The notes beneath the pieces were generated by a model. The model was not told where the DNA came from and searched no databases. It saw nothing but the letters and a program-made list of their open reading frames with translations. Source: Chloracidobacterium sp. UBA7659 (GTDB lineage Bacteria > Acidobacteriota > Blastocatellia > Pyrinomonadales > Pyrinomonadaceae). From it: DNA of 10,455 nucleotides. A program made the translations under genes and the position numbers. Numbering within the stretch: the stretch's first letter is position 1; each line of letters starts with the position of its first letter. The stretch is taken from assembly GCA_002483395.1 (NCBI GenBank), contig DLHV01000031.1, positions 37,567 through 48,021 of the forward strand. Reading direction: 5' to 3'. Shown here piece by piece: positions 1-7,419 of the stretch.

Positions 1-751
1 GTTCAGGTCGATATGAAAAAGCTTCCCGGCTTCCCAGGCCTGCGCGACCGAATGCGTCATATTCAATCCGGGCATGTGTTCGTGGGCAACTTCCGGGTTC
101 ACGCCAACCATTTCCTTGTGTTCGAGCGTTTCGATAAAGCCGAGATAAGCTCCGGTCGTCGGCAAATAGCTGTCGGCACGAGGCTCGTTCGGCTTGGCTT
201 CCATTGCAAATTTGTAGCCGTAGCCCTGCGCAATGTTGTATTCGCAGAGATAATTTAAGGCCTCGCGAAGCCGCTTGATCGCTACGTCGGGACGCCGGCA
301 CGCATCGGTTTCGGTGCCTTCTCGCCCGCCCCTCAGCACGAACGTCTCCGCACCGAACTCGGCACCGAGGTCCATCGCGCGCATCGTTTTCTGAATGGAA
401 TAGGCACTCACCTTTGCGTCGTTAGCCGTAAAAGCGCCGTCACGAAAGACCGGGTCGTAAAAAAAGTTTGACCGTCGCCATCGGGACTTTGATCGCGTGG
501 TCTTCGCACACCGCTTTGAATTCCCTTACGATTTGGTCGCGTTCCAAAGGTGTCGCATCGATCGGCACAAGATCGTTGTCGTGGAAATTTACGCCATAGG
601 CTCCTACCTCGGCCAGCATTTTGATCGCATCGACCGGCGTCAGCGTTTCGCGTACCGCGTCGCCAAACGGGTCACGCCCGCGATTTCCGACCGTCCACAA
701 TCCAAAAGTAAATTTATGCTCCGGTTTAGGTGAATAGATGTCGTTGTTCAT
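1..751 (-). CDS. xylA: Xylose isomerase, frameshifted and cut by the window edge
   Basis: Interconverts D-xylose and D-xylulose (also glucose and fructose) in the cytoplasm, using two divalent metals. The first 97 residues read from ATG at 751 and contain FTFGLWTVG and FHDNDL. The frame then stops at 440. One base removed from the A run at 459-465 restores a collinear protein to the window edge. With that correction every landmark sits exactly three residues after Streptomyces-type numbering: H57 (H54), D60 (D57), E184 and K186 in EAKPNEPR (E181, K183), E220 and H223 in NPEVAHEH (E217, H220), and D248 in HIDLN (D245). The constant offset shows no other indel. The remaining ligands (D255, D257, D287 equivalents) lie outside the window. 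Oddity: residue 140, the Trp137 equivalent in the usual WGGREG, is Arg (AGG, 331-333). No Shine-Dalgarno is visible. It follows the dehydrogenase gene by 41 nt, probably in the same transcript. Family identity is very secure; whether it is functional is doubtful. Confidence 0.93.
459..465 (-). other. Homopolymer frameshift site in xylA
   Basis: Seven A on the plus strand (seven T in the coding sense) lie where the xylose isomerase frame breaks. As written, the coding strand reads Lys-Leu-Phe-Leu-Arg and stops soon afterwards. With six T it reads Lys-Leu-Phe-Tyr-Asp-Pro-Val-Phe, which matches the expected family sequence after the MATT/MATV strand. This could be a real mutation, a sequencing or assembly error, or (less likely at only seven T) a slippage site. 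Confidence 0.85.
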
Positions 752-792
752 AAGAATGGAGGTCTTAGCTAAAAGTACAGTGGAATCATAGA

Positions 793-2376
793 TCAGACGT
801 TCCCTTTTGTGAATTCACCGTCAACCATTCGCCAGATACCTGCCGGATTATCGTCCTTCAGTTCATCCGGCAAGACACGTTGAGGAAATCCCTGGTAACA
901 AACAAGGCGAGTGAAGCGCGTGATCGCACGCGTGCCGACCGACGTCGAGCGTGAATCCGACGTTGCCGGGTAAGCACCGCCGTGAACTATGGCGTGGCCG
1001 ACCTCGACCCCGGGCGAGAATCCGTTGAAAATGATGCGCCCAACCTTTGTTTCGAGAATAGCGATCAGATCAGCGTAATTGTCCAAGTCTTCTGCGCTTC
1101 CGAATATCGCGGCAGTCAACTGCCCTTCCAATGACCTCGCGACGTCTAGCAATTCGGCTCGCGTGTTGGCCGTTATCAAAAGAGTTGTCGGGCCAAAGAT
1201 CTCGTCGGCCAGATCAGGCGTTTGCAAAAATTTTTGGGCAGACGAGTTGAACAACACCGCATTCACCGATCTTTCTTCCGGCTTATTTCCATTATAAGTA
1301 GCGGCAAGTCTCCTCGCTCGTTTCCGCAGCCCTTTCTCATAATTTTCTTTTATTCCGGGTGTCAACAACGTCGCCTTCGCGGTCTCTTTTGTAAGCTCCG
1401 CCATTCTCTCCGCAAATTCCCGCACGCGCGGTGATTCGGGCAATATGACAAGACCGGGCTTAGTACAAAATTGTCCGCCGCCAGTGGTAAAAGAGCCGTG
1501 AAGCCCAGCCGCGATCTCATCGGAGCGTTCCGCCAAAGCGCTCGGCAGGATAAACGTCGGATTAATGCTGCTCATTTCGGCATAAACCGCGATCGGCTCT
1601 GGCCGCGCAGCGGCAATGTCCATCAAAGCCCGTCCGCCCGTTCGAGAACCGGTAAATCCGACCGCTTTTATTTCGGGATGCCGTACAAGGGCTTGCCCGA
1701 TCTCATAATCTTTTGAAAAAAGCAAGCTGAACACGCCTTCCGACAGATCGCACGCCCTCACGGCGTCGGCAACGGCAAGGCCGACAAGTTCCGCCGTTCC
1801 GGGATGGGCCGGATGTGCATTCACAATTACCGGACACCCGGCCGCAAGTGCTGAAGCCGTGTCGCCACCCGCGACGGAGTATGCAAGCGGAAAATTGCTG
1901 GCGCAAAAAACAGCAACCGGGCCGAGCGGCACGAGCATTGAGCGAAGATCGGGCTTTGGAACCGGAAGCCTGCTGGCATCCGGCAGGTCGATTCGCGCTT
2001 CAACCCACGAACCGTTCTCGACAAGATCCGCAAACATCCGAAGCTGAAAGCAAGTTCGACCACGTTCACTCTCGATCCGGGCCGCCGGCAACGCCGTTTC
2101 GAGCGATGCTCGATCGATAAGCTCATTCCCCCAAGCCTCAATATTCTCAGCTATCTTTCTCAGGAATTTTGCTTTTGGTTCACGAGCAAGTTTGCCGAAT
2201 TTGACCCGCGCGTCGCTTGCCTGAACAGCGGCCCGGTTCAGTTCCTCGAGATCCGCGGAGAAAAAAGCCGGTTCGATTTGTTCGCCGTCGCACGGATCGA
2301 CCGCGCGAAACGTATTTGAGTTTTTGCGGCCGCGTCCCCGGCCAATGATCGATGTTCCCGACAAGTTACTTTTCAC
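793..2376 (-). CDS. 2,5-dioxovalerate (alpha-ketoglutarate semialdehyde) dehydrogenase
   Basis: A 527-residue aldehyde dehydrogenase that oxidises alpha-ketoglutarate semialdehyde to 2-oxoglutarate with NAD(P)+. This is the last step of the non-phosphorylating pentose, glucarate/galactarate and hydroxyproline routes. Visible motifs: oxyanion Asn161 in [10 protein letters not shown], the coenzyme-loop FTGS at 241-244, general base Glu267 in YAEMSSINP and nucleophile Cys304 in [10 protein letters not shown]. The C-terminal [31 protein letters not shown] and the late FPQ-LLP-like tail are typical of the KGSADH subfamily rather than of general aldehyde dehydrogenases. The start is GTG at 2376: the ATG at 2378 is out of frame and followed by TGA, and the residues after GTG ([11 protein letters not shown]) match the usual N-terminus. 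No good Shine-Dalgarno is visible; a GAAGG lies too far upstream, about 17 nt. It sits between the patatin gene (61 nt) and xylA (41 nt) on the same strand. The family is certain; substrate assignment is strong but rests on sequence pattern. Confidence 0.93.
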   Translation of the reverse strand: MKSNLSGTSIIGRGRGRKNSNTFRAVDPCDGEQIEPAFFSADLEELNRAAVQASDARVKFGKLAREPKAKFLRKIAENIEAWGNELIDRASLETALPAARIESERGRTCFQLRMFADLVENGSWVEARIDLPDASRLPVPKPDLRSMLVPLGPVAVFCASNFPLAYSVAGGDTASALAAGCPVIVNAHPAHPGTAELVGLAVADAVRACDLSEGVFSLLFSKDYEIGQALVRHPEIKAVGFTGSRTGGRALMDIAAARPEPIAVYAEMSSINPTFILPSALAERSDEIAAGLHGSFTTGGGQFCTKPGLVILPESPRVREFAERMAELTKETAKATLLTPGIKENYEKGLRKRARRLAATYNGNKPEERSVNAVLFNSSAQKFLQTPDLADEIFGPTTLLITANTRAELLDVARSLEGQLTAAIFGSAEDLDNYADLIAILETKVGRIIFNGFSPGVEVGHAIVHGGAYPATSDSRSTSVGTRAITRFTRLVCYQGFPQRVLPDELKDDNPAGIWRMVDGEFTKGNV

Positions 2377-2389
2377 ATAGGAATTTTAT

Positions 2390-2429
2390 CGTGCCTTCGC
2401 ACGGGGAACAAAAGCGCCGTTGCAAACGG
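2390..2429 (-). promoter_or_regulatory. Two small hairpins between patatin and dehydrogenase genes
   Basis: The 61-nt gap holds two perfect 5-bp hairpins: CCGTT/AACGG with a 3-nt loop at 2417-2429 and CGTGC/GCACG with a 4-nt loop at 2390-2403. In the minus-strand sense the first is followed by CGCTTTTGTT, which could make a weak terminator or attenuator between the two genes. They could also be chance structures, since the stems are short. Confidence 0.3.
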
Positions 2430-2437
2430 TTCGACCA

Positions 2438-4660
2438 TTACTTAAAAACTCGCCCGAAAGAGAAGTAGAATCTTCCGCGCCCGTTCTCGTTTACGCTGCC
2501 GCCGATAAAGACGGGGCCGACGGGCGTTTCGAATATCGCACCGGCGGACGCGCTTTGGCGGTAATTAGCGTCGCCGATCCGTTCGAACATGCTCCCACCT
2601 TCGTACCAGGCGCCGATGTATGTCTTTCCGCCGAGAAATGACGGTATGATCGCCGGATTATGCAGTACGCCAACGCCGCCGTGCAGGTAATTGCTGCCGC
2701 GAAGCTCCTCAAACCCGTAGCCGCCGATGCGGAAAGGCCCACCGAGCGTGAATTGCTGAAGCGATGGTGCCGTGCTGCTAAATGTTGTTCCGCCGCCTCC
2801 GAAGACAAACAAAATGTTCCTTTCTCTCATCGGCCGAAAACCGGTCAGCCGTGTTTCTCCCTGTGAGAAACCCCCCGTTGATCCGGGGCTGTCGAAGAAA
2901 TAGTTGAGCGTATTGCGGGCCAAAATTCCGCTTGTCGGTACCTGGGCTTTGTCCAGGCTGTCGTATGTCCATCGAACGCCGAACGTGCTGAAAATTCCTT
3001 GCAGATCCGGCAGCAGCGGGTCGCCGATCCGCCGCGAAATGCTTTGATATCCCAGAGTATAACCTGCTCGTAGCTCGCTTCGTGAATTGATATCGTAGCC
3101 GACATCTACACCGATCTGCGCCGTTTGCCCGACGTATTCGACGATCCGGTTTCCTTCGTTGAACAGGTTTATCCTTCGCCGCTCGTACGATCCACGCGGT
3201 GCGACAAAAAATTTGGTCCGGCCGATTGGGCGATAATATTCGCTCGCGAGATATCCATTAGAACCGAGCCGAAGATCGTTTCGCCACTCCGCACCGTGCT
3301 TACCGATGTCGAAGAACGTAAGGCGGGCGAGAAAATTGAAATTGACGTTGTCGGACTCGACGCTGTTTACATCCAGCCCAAGTTCCAGCCGTGTCGGCTT
3401 CGATGTCTCGCCGCCGACCTTGTTCGAGCCGATAAGCAGCTCGGTTTTGCCTTCTTTCGCCCCCAATCGGTAATCGAGTGTATCGAACCGCCCGGTGCCG
3501 GTCAGTTCCGACAGGTCTTTTGCAAGCTCGTCTTGCTTTGCCTTATCGAGCGGCTGGCCCGTATATTTACCGCCGAGCTTTTCCGTGATGAGTTTGGCCT
3601 GGTCGGCATCCTGACTTTCGACCGCAACAAGTGTCGGAACAGGCGGCGTGTCGGGCATCTGTCGGCTGAGTCGTGCGGCGAGATGCTGTTCCCATTCGGT
3701 ATCGTCGAGCGAGAGGGACTTCAGTAAGGCCGCCTTCTCAAGGGCTCCGTTGTAACCGAGTTCTATCAACTCCCGGCTCTTTCCAAAATCCGACGAGCCG
3801 TAATTTCCGAGATCGGGCGAAATGATCAGATCTGCCTGCCGAAGGCTTCGCCGCGAGTTGTCAACGGTGGCGATGTTGATCGTTTGGGCCAAAATTCCGG
3901 GCAGGCTTTCCAGTGCTTCGCGGCCGCCAAGCTGTGTTTCGATATTGACGACGAGCACGATGTCGGCCCCCATTGCCTTGACGACATCGGTCGGGATGTT
4001 ATTGACAAGTCCGCCGTCCGACAAGGCTTTTCCATCAACCTCGACCGGCGCGAAAACACCCGGCACGGACATCGTTGCCCGCAGCGATCGCGACAACGAC
4101 CCACTTTTCAACGTAACCGATTCACCTTTAACCATGTCCGTCCCGACCGCCCGAAACGGAATCGGCAGATCGTCAAAGTCAGTCACGGTTGCGTATTGCA
4201 GTGTCAGCCTGTCGATCAGCAGCCCGATCTCGTGGCCGGAATTGAGAGCATTCGGCAGCTTTAGATCGTTTACTTTACCTTTGAGGGGCACCGGCGAAGG
4301 GATGTTCCTGCGGTCTTCCTTTCGTCTGAATGAGAGATTTTCGAACGAGGCCGTCGATTGCAAAAGCTTCTCCCAGTTAAGCCCAACGACCGTCGCCTCG
4401 ATCTCGGCCGGCGTTTTGCCCATCGCGTACAATGCCCCGATAAGCCCGCCCATGCTCGCGCCGCCGACGTAATCGACCGGAATATGGTTCGCCTCCAGCA
4501 CCTTGAGCACGCCGATATGAGCGAAGCCCCGCGCCCCTCCGCCGCTAAGCACCAGCCCGACGGTCGGCCGTTTTTTTACCGCTCCATTTTGCCCGAATAC
4601 GGCGGCCGTAAATTGCAGGAAAGAAAAGATCAATATCGCGACAATTATTTTCTTTTGCAT
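2438..4660 (-). CDS. Patatin-like phospholipase with POTRA and outer-membrane barrel (PlpD type)
   Basis: Predicted type Vd autotransporter: a patatin-type lipase (phospholipase A) exported through the inner membrane and held by its own outer-membrane barrel. Order along 740 residues: signal peptide 1-24 (MQKKIIVAILIFSF... ending VFGQ), patatin domain about 34-320, a POTRA-like segment about 341-412 and a BamA/surface-antigen beta-barrel about 422-740. The catalytic dyad is visible: Ser69 in GGASMGG and Asp215 in the SDGG motif, with an oxyanion GGGARG at 40-45. The length matches Pseudomonas PlpD (about 730). The frame is open for another 42 codons upstream to 4786, but that extension has no signal-peptide character, so I chose ATG at 4660; no Shine-Dalgarno is visible there. 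The last residues are FGRVFK, so Phe is penultimate rather than terminal, which is slightly off the usual barrel signal. It is the first gene of the likely run with the dehydrogenase and xylA, though there is no obvious functional link. Confidence 0.93.
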   Translation of the reverse strand: MQKKIIVAILIFSFLQFTAAVFGQNGAVKKRPTVGLVLSGGGARGFAHIGVLKVLEANHIPVDYVGGASMGGLIGALYAMGKTPAEIEATVVGLNWEKLLQSTASFENLSFRRKEDRRNIPSPVPLKGKVNDLKLPNALNSGHEIGLLIDRLTLQYATVTDFDDLPIPFRAVGTDMVKGESVTLKSGSLSRSLRATMSVPGVFAPVEVDGKALSDGGLVNNIPTDVVKAMGADIVLVVNIETQLGGREALESLPGILAQTINIATVDNSRRSLRQADLIISPDLGNYGSSDFGKSRELIELGYNGALEKAALLKSLSLDDTEWEQHLAARLSRQMPDTPPVPTLVAVESQDADQAKLITEKLGGKYTGQPLDKAKQDELAKDLSELTGTGRFDTLDYRLGAKEGKTELLIGSNKVGGETSKPTRLELGLDVNSVESDNVNFNFLARLTFFDIGKHGAEWRNDLRLGSNGYLASEYYRPIGRTKFFVAPRGSYERRRINLFNEGNRIVEYVGQTAQIGVDVGYDINSRSELRAGYTLGYQSISRRIGDPLLPDLQGIFSTFGVRWTYDSLDKAQVPTSGILARNTLNYFFDSPGSTGGFSQGETRLTGFRPMRERNILFVFGGGGTTFSSTAPSLQQFTLGGPFRIGGYGFEELRGSNYLHGGVGVLHNPAIIPSFLGGKTYIGAWYEGGSMFERIGDANYRQSASAGAIFETPVGPVFIGGSVNENGRGRFYFSFGRVFK

Positions 4661-4957
4661 GGCAGTGATAACTATGATGCTTTGAAACTTATCTTCGATT
4701 CTAACGCAACTATGCCCGCCGGAAGCAACTTCCGCCTGCGATATGCGAAGTGGATCTCCGAAAAAGCGAACTGGCTCTAAATTCACTGGATTTTAACGCA
4801 GATTTAGCGTATTTGTAGGAATTATTCGTTTTATCTCACAGCCCATCGCCCGAATGAGGGCATAATTTGTCCTCTTCAAAAAAAACGAACAAATCCACCG
4901 GTTCGCACTAAACAAGATTCGAGCCTGTAACTTATTGACTCAATTGCACTTGTTAGT
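4661..4957. other. Divergent intergenic region between patatin and larA-like genes
   Basis: About 300 nt separate the two divergent starts and should hold promoters for both. I see no convincing -35/-10 pair for either; a TTGACT at 4935-4940 has no good partner. An inverted repeat, TTCGTTTT at 4825-4832 against AAAACGAA at 4882-4889, brackets a small GCCC/GGGC hairpin (about 4848-4861). A degenerate repeat copy lies at 4795-4813 and is listed separately. Confidence 0.4.
4795..4813. repeat. Degenerate partial copy of the 9-nt-unit repeat
   Basis: This 19-nt stretch (AACGCAGATTTAGCGTATT) matches 15 of 19 bases with the left arm of the large inverted repeat at 8307-8325. It sits between genes, as does the full copy, so both probably belong to one dispersed repeat family. 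A chance match is possible at this length. Confidence 0.4.
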
Positions 4958-6285
4958 GTGATCGTGCTAACCATATATCCGATGAACCCTTCTGCCGACA
5001 AGGAAATTACGATCACCGGAAATGGCTCTCCTGAGGGCGACCTCTCTGCGGAAAACCTGCGCCTCATTGTCGAAAGAGTTCTCAACCCCTTGCCCTCAAG
5101 CTCGCGGTTCTCGCAATCATCCCTGACAAAACGCGCGATGACAACACACACCTCTTGTTCCCGATGGCCGCCGTTTTGGCTCAAAACGGAGTTACCAAAT
5201 TCGATGCGATGGTTGCACAAGGCACCCATTCACCGATGACCGATGCGGAAAAGCTTGCAAAGATCGGTGCCGATAGCTTCGATTCTATCCAGAATCTCGG
5301 TAGCATATACGACCACCGATGGGACCAACCCGAAGAACTCGTTAACATCGGCGAACTCTCTGCCGACGAAGTCAGTCAAATAACCGGCGGCCTTTTTCAC
5401 GAAGCGATCCCGCTTGCTGTCAATCGCCTTGCCGCCCCGGGCAACTATGACGCGATCCTGATATTCGGCGCGACCGTCACGCACGAGGTCGCCGGATTCG
5501 CCGGTGGAGCAAAATACTTTTTTCCCGGGATCTCCGGTGCCGAACTCACGCACAAAACTCACTGGCTGGCCGCTCTTGCAACGATCGAAAAGATCATCGG
5601 CCGTATCGAAACTCCAACACGGCATCTGATCGAAGCCGCCGCTGATCGCATCGCCGCCAAGGTAATCGTATTCACGTCGGTCGTCACCCGAATCGCCGAT
5701 GACCGCCTGCGAACACACGCACTCTTTGCCGGTGATTTTTGCTCGTCGCTGCGAAAGGCGGCAGAGGTCAGCCGCAGTGTTCATATCAAATACACCGGAC
5801 GCAAATACGAGCTTGTGGTCGCGCTACTCGACGAGCATTACGAAGACCTTTGGCTCGGCGGCAAAGCGAGCTACCGTCTCGGCGCCGTAATCGAAGCGGG
5901 CGGCGAACTGATAATTTACGCCCCGCGTCTTCGCTGTATTTCCGAAACCCACGGCGATGACATCGAGCGTTTTGGCGGATATGCGCCGCTGGAAAAGATA
6001 AAAGATCTGGTCGCCAACTCGGGCGAGCTGCAGGCGAATCTTTGCGTTGCGGCCCATCTTGCCCATGTCTCATACGCCGGGCGAACCGGCGACGATGGCA
6101 AATTTGTGCCAAAGTATCGAATCTCATTGGCTTCACAAGTCGACCGCGAAACGTGCAGCCGTGTAAATCTCGATTACCTCAATCATCAAACCTTCAACAT
6201 TGCCGATTATCAAAGCGACCCCGACACCCTTATCGTTGAGCGTGCCGGCCGCGATCTTTACCTGGTCGCTCCAGCGGACAATTAG
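4958..6285 (+). CDS. LarA-family nickel-dependent racemase/epimerase, frameshifted near N-terminus
   Basis: Homologue of lactate racemase LarA (DUF2088), which uses the nickel-pincer (NPN) cofactor to racemise or epimerise 2-hydroxy acids. Key residues are visible in the main frame (TTG 5155 to 6285): His in QGTHSPM (LarA H108), His in THEVAGF (H174), Lys in GGAK (K184) and His in THKTHW (H200). The spacings of 10 and 16 residues between the last three are exactly those of LarA. The substrate-binding Asp/Arg motif (IPDKTR, coding 5119-5136) lies upstream of TTG 5155, in the same frame but with no start codon available. The first ~45 residues, from GTG 4958, are in a different frame. Adding one base near the CCCC at 5086-5089 joins them into 442 residues, close to LarA's length. 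ATG 4982 is an alternative start. No larB, larC or larE cofactor genes are present. The C-terminal part (GGKASYRLGAVIEAGGELIIYAP) suggests a paralogue clade, so the substrate is unknown; a sugar acid is my inference from context. Confidence 0.85.
5086..5089 (+). other. Frameshift site in the larA-like gene
   Basis: The coding frame switches around this run of four C. Upstream, the frame from 4958 reads VERVLNPL; downstream, the main frame reads LALKLAVLAIIPDKTR. A fifth C gives a continuous protein. No canonical slippery heptamer is present, although CCC to CCC re-pairing is possible. A deletion or sequence error is the simplest explanation. Confidence 0.7.
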
Positions 6286-6300
6286 CTCGAATGATTCGAG
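6286..6300. other. Palindrome directly after the larA-like stop codon
   Basis: CTCGAAT, one central base, then ATTCGAG forms a perfect 15-nt palindrome that begins immediately after the TAG. As RNA it would give a 5-bp stem with a 5-nt loop. No T-run follows, so it is not a standard terminator. Confidence 0.35.
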
Positions 6301-6351
6301 TCTGAAAAGAAATGATCAAGATCGTGGATTTGCTGCGTCAGAAAGATCATC

Positions 6352-6380
6352 GCCGATGCTACTTACAATGTAACATCGGC
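6352..6380. terminator. Hairpin between convergent larA-like and crp-like genes
   Basis: GCCGATGCTAC pairs with GTAACATCGGC around a 7-nt loop: 10 of 11 positions pair, with one C-A mismatch. A second small hairpin (AGGCC, GTT, GGCCT) lies at 6413-6425. The position between converging genes suits a bidirectional transcription stop or an mRNA-end stabiliser. Neither strand has a T-run after the stem, so factor-independent termination is not supported. Confidence 0.4.
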
Positions 6381-6455
6381 GTTGGGAGTGTGGGCAAAAA
6401 GATGGGTCGATCAGGCCGTTGGCCTAAGACAGACTTGATAGTCGCGATGATTTCG

Positions 6456-7280
6456 CTAGGAAGTTCCGTTCGATGAAAGCTCCGTGTAACATGCACAAGA
6501 CATTTTCTTTAGCTTGTTACGATCCGAGATAAATATCTGGCCGCGAACATAATCGATCGCGTTCTTTTCGCGAAGCGATTTCGCCATGCACGTCACGCTC
6601 GGCCGGTAAACACCCAGCACTCCGGCAATATATTCCTGCGTAAGATTAAATTTGTTCTTCTTGCTGCGGTCTTGCAGCATCAATAACCATGTGCAAAACC
6701 GTTCTTCAACGGCATGATGTGTGTTGCAGATAACCTTCTGAGAGATCTGTTTAATGTACGAATTGATCTGATCGTGAAGCCATCGCTGAAGCGGACGGCT
6801 GTACGTAAGCTCCCTCTCCAGAACGTCGGTTTCGATCTTGTAAGCGGTTCCGCCAACGCAAACCTGCGCGCAGTTTACGGCAGGCGACGTTCCCCAAACG
6901 GATGAAATACCGACGGCCCCTTCGGCTCCGGTGACCGCGACCTCGATCGTGCGTCCATCGGCCAGCATCTGAAATTCGGAAATGACCGCCGTTTCGGGAA
7001 AATAGATAAAGTCGACGCGGTCATCCTGCTGGTAAAGATAGTCATCTTTGGTAAGCAAAGTTAGTTTCAGTAATGGCCTTAGCTTATTCACCAGCGACTG
7101 CGGGAGGCCGCCGACCACTATTTTGGATGGTAAGCTCCGCACGGCGTCGAGCTGCTCTAACCCCAATGTTTCGTATGTACTTCTTATCACGTCGTCTATA
7201 CGGAATTCAGGGGCTAGGCTTGGTACTCCTATCTGCGCCGTTCGCCTTGCGTAACCTGAGTCGGTCTTATAACCTTCCAT
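6456..7280 (-). CDS. Crp/Fnr-family transcriptional regulator
   Basis: A 274-residue DNA-binding regulator. An N-terminal extension (1-55) is unlike short Crp proteins. A cyclic-nucleotide-binding fold follows at about 58-155 (LLKLTLLTKDDYLYQQDDRV, then IYFPETAVISEF). A linker helix with HHAVEERFCTWLLM (188-201) leads to a Crp-type winged helix-turn-helix at about 211-255, with LTQEYIAGVLGVYRPSVT and the wing RGQIFI. The phosphate-binding segment reads EGAVGISS rather than the GE(L/I)A...R-A/S of cAMP-binding Crp, and there are no Fnr-type N-terminal cysteines for an Fe-S cluster. The ligand is therefore unknown and may not be a cyclic nucleotide. The start at 7280 is supported by GGGAGG 12 nt upstream. 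It is single, converging on the larA-like gene. The long non-coding stretch upstream may hold its promoter. The target genes cannot be told from the sequence. Confidence 0.93.
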   Translation of the reverse strand: MEGYKTDSGYARRTAQIGVPSLAPEFRIDDVIRSTYETLGLEQLDAVRSLPSKIVVGGLPQSLVNKLRPLLKLTLLTKDDYLYQQDDRVDFIYFPETAVISEFQMLADGRTIEVAVTGAEGAVGISSVWGTSPAVNCAQVCVGGTAYKIETDVLERELTYSRPLQRWLHDQINSYIKQISQKVICNTHHAVEERFCTWLLMLQDRSKKNKFNLTQEYIAGVLGVYRPSVTCMAKSLREKNAIDYVRGQIFISDRNKLKKMSCACYTELSSNGTS

Positions 7281-7292
7281 TTGTTCTATCTA

Positions 7293-7298
7293 CCTCCC
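7293..7298 (-). promoter_or_regulatory. Shine-Dalgarno site of the crp-like gene
   Basis: GGGAGG on the minus strand lies 12 nt before ATG 7280. The spacing is a little long, but it is the only strong Shine-Dalgarno I see before any gene in the window, and it decides this start. Confidence 0.6.
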
Positions 7299-7419
7299 GA
7301 TAAAGTGCTATTAAACGGGTTTTTCCGAATTTCTGAAACAAAGATATTTGACCAATAACTAGATCGACCTTAGACATCTCACGTTCCACACATCGATGCT
7401 TGTTCTCAAGCTGGTCTAA

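Noticed and set aside
459..465. Programmed frameshifting or transcriptional slippage at the xylA T run
   Set aside because: Seven T is short for efficient slippage, no stimulatory structure is evident, and xylose isomerases are not known to need recoding. A mutation or error is simpler.
3125..3727. 200-codon open frame on the plus strand
   Set aside because: It is antisense to the patatin/POTRA gene, which has clear domain motifs. The antisense translation has no recognisable motif and follows the codon pattern of the real gene.
3822..4472. 216-codon open frame on the plus strand
   Set aside because: It is antisense to the patatin catalytic domain; it is rich in Ser, Arg and Thr with no family motif, as expected of a shadow frame.
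4661..4786. Extended N-terminus of the patatin protein from 4786
   Set aside because: The 42 extra residues would precede a typical signal peptide and would bury it; the start at 4660 puts the signal at the N-terminus and gives the family length.
5080..5100. Programmed -1 ribosomal frameshift in the larA-like gene
   Set aside because: There is no X XXY YYZ heptamer and no obvious downstream pseudoknot; only a single CCC re-pairing is possible.
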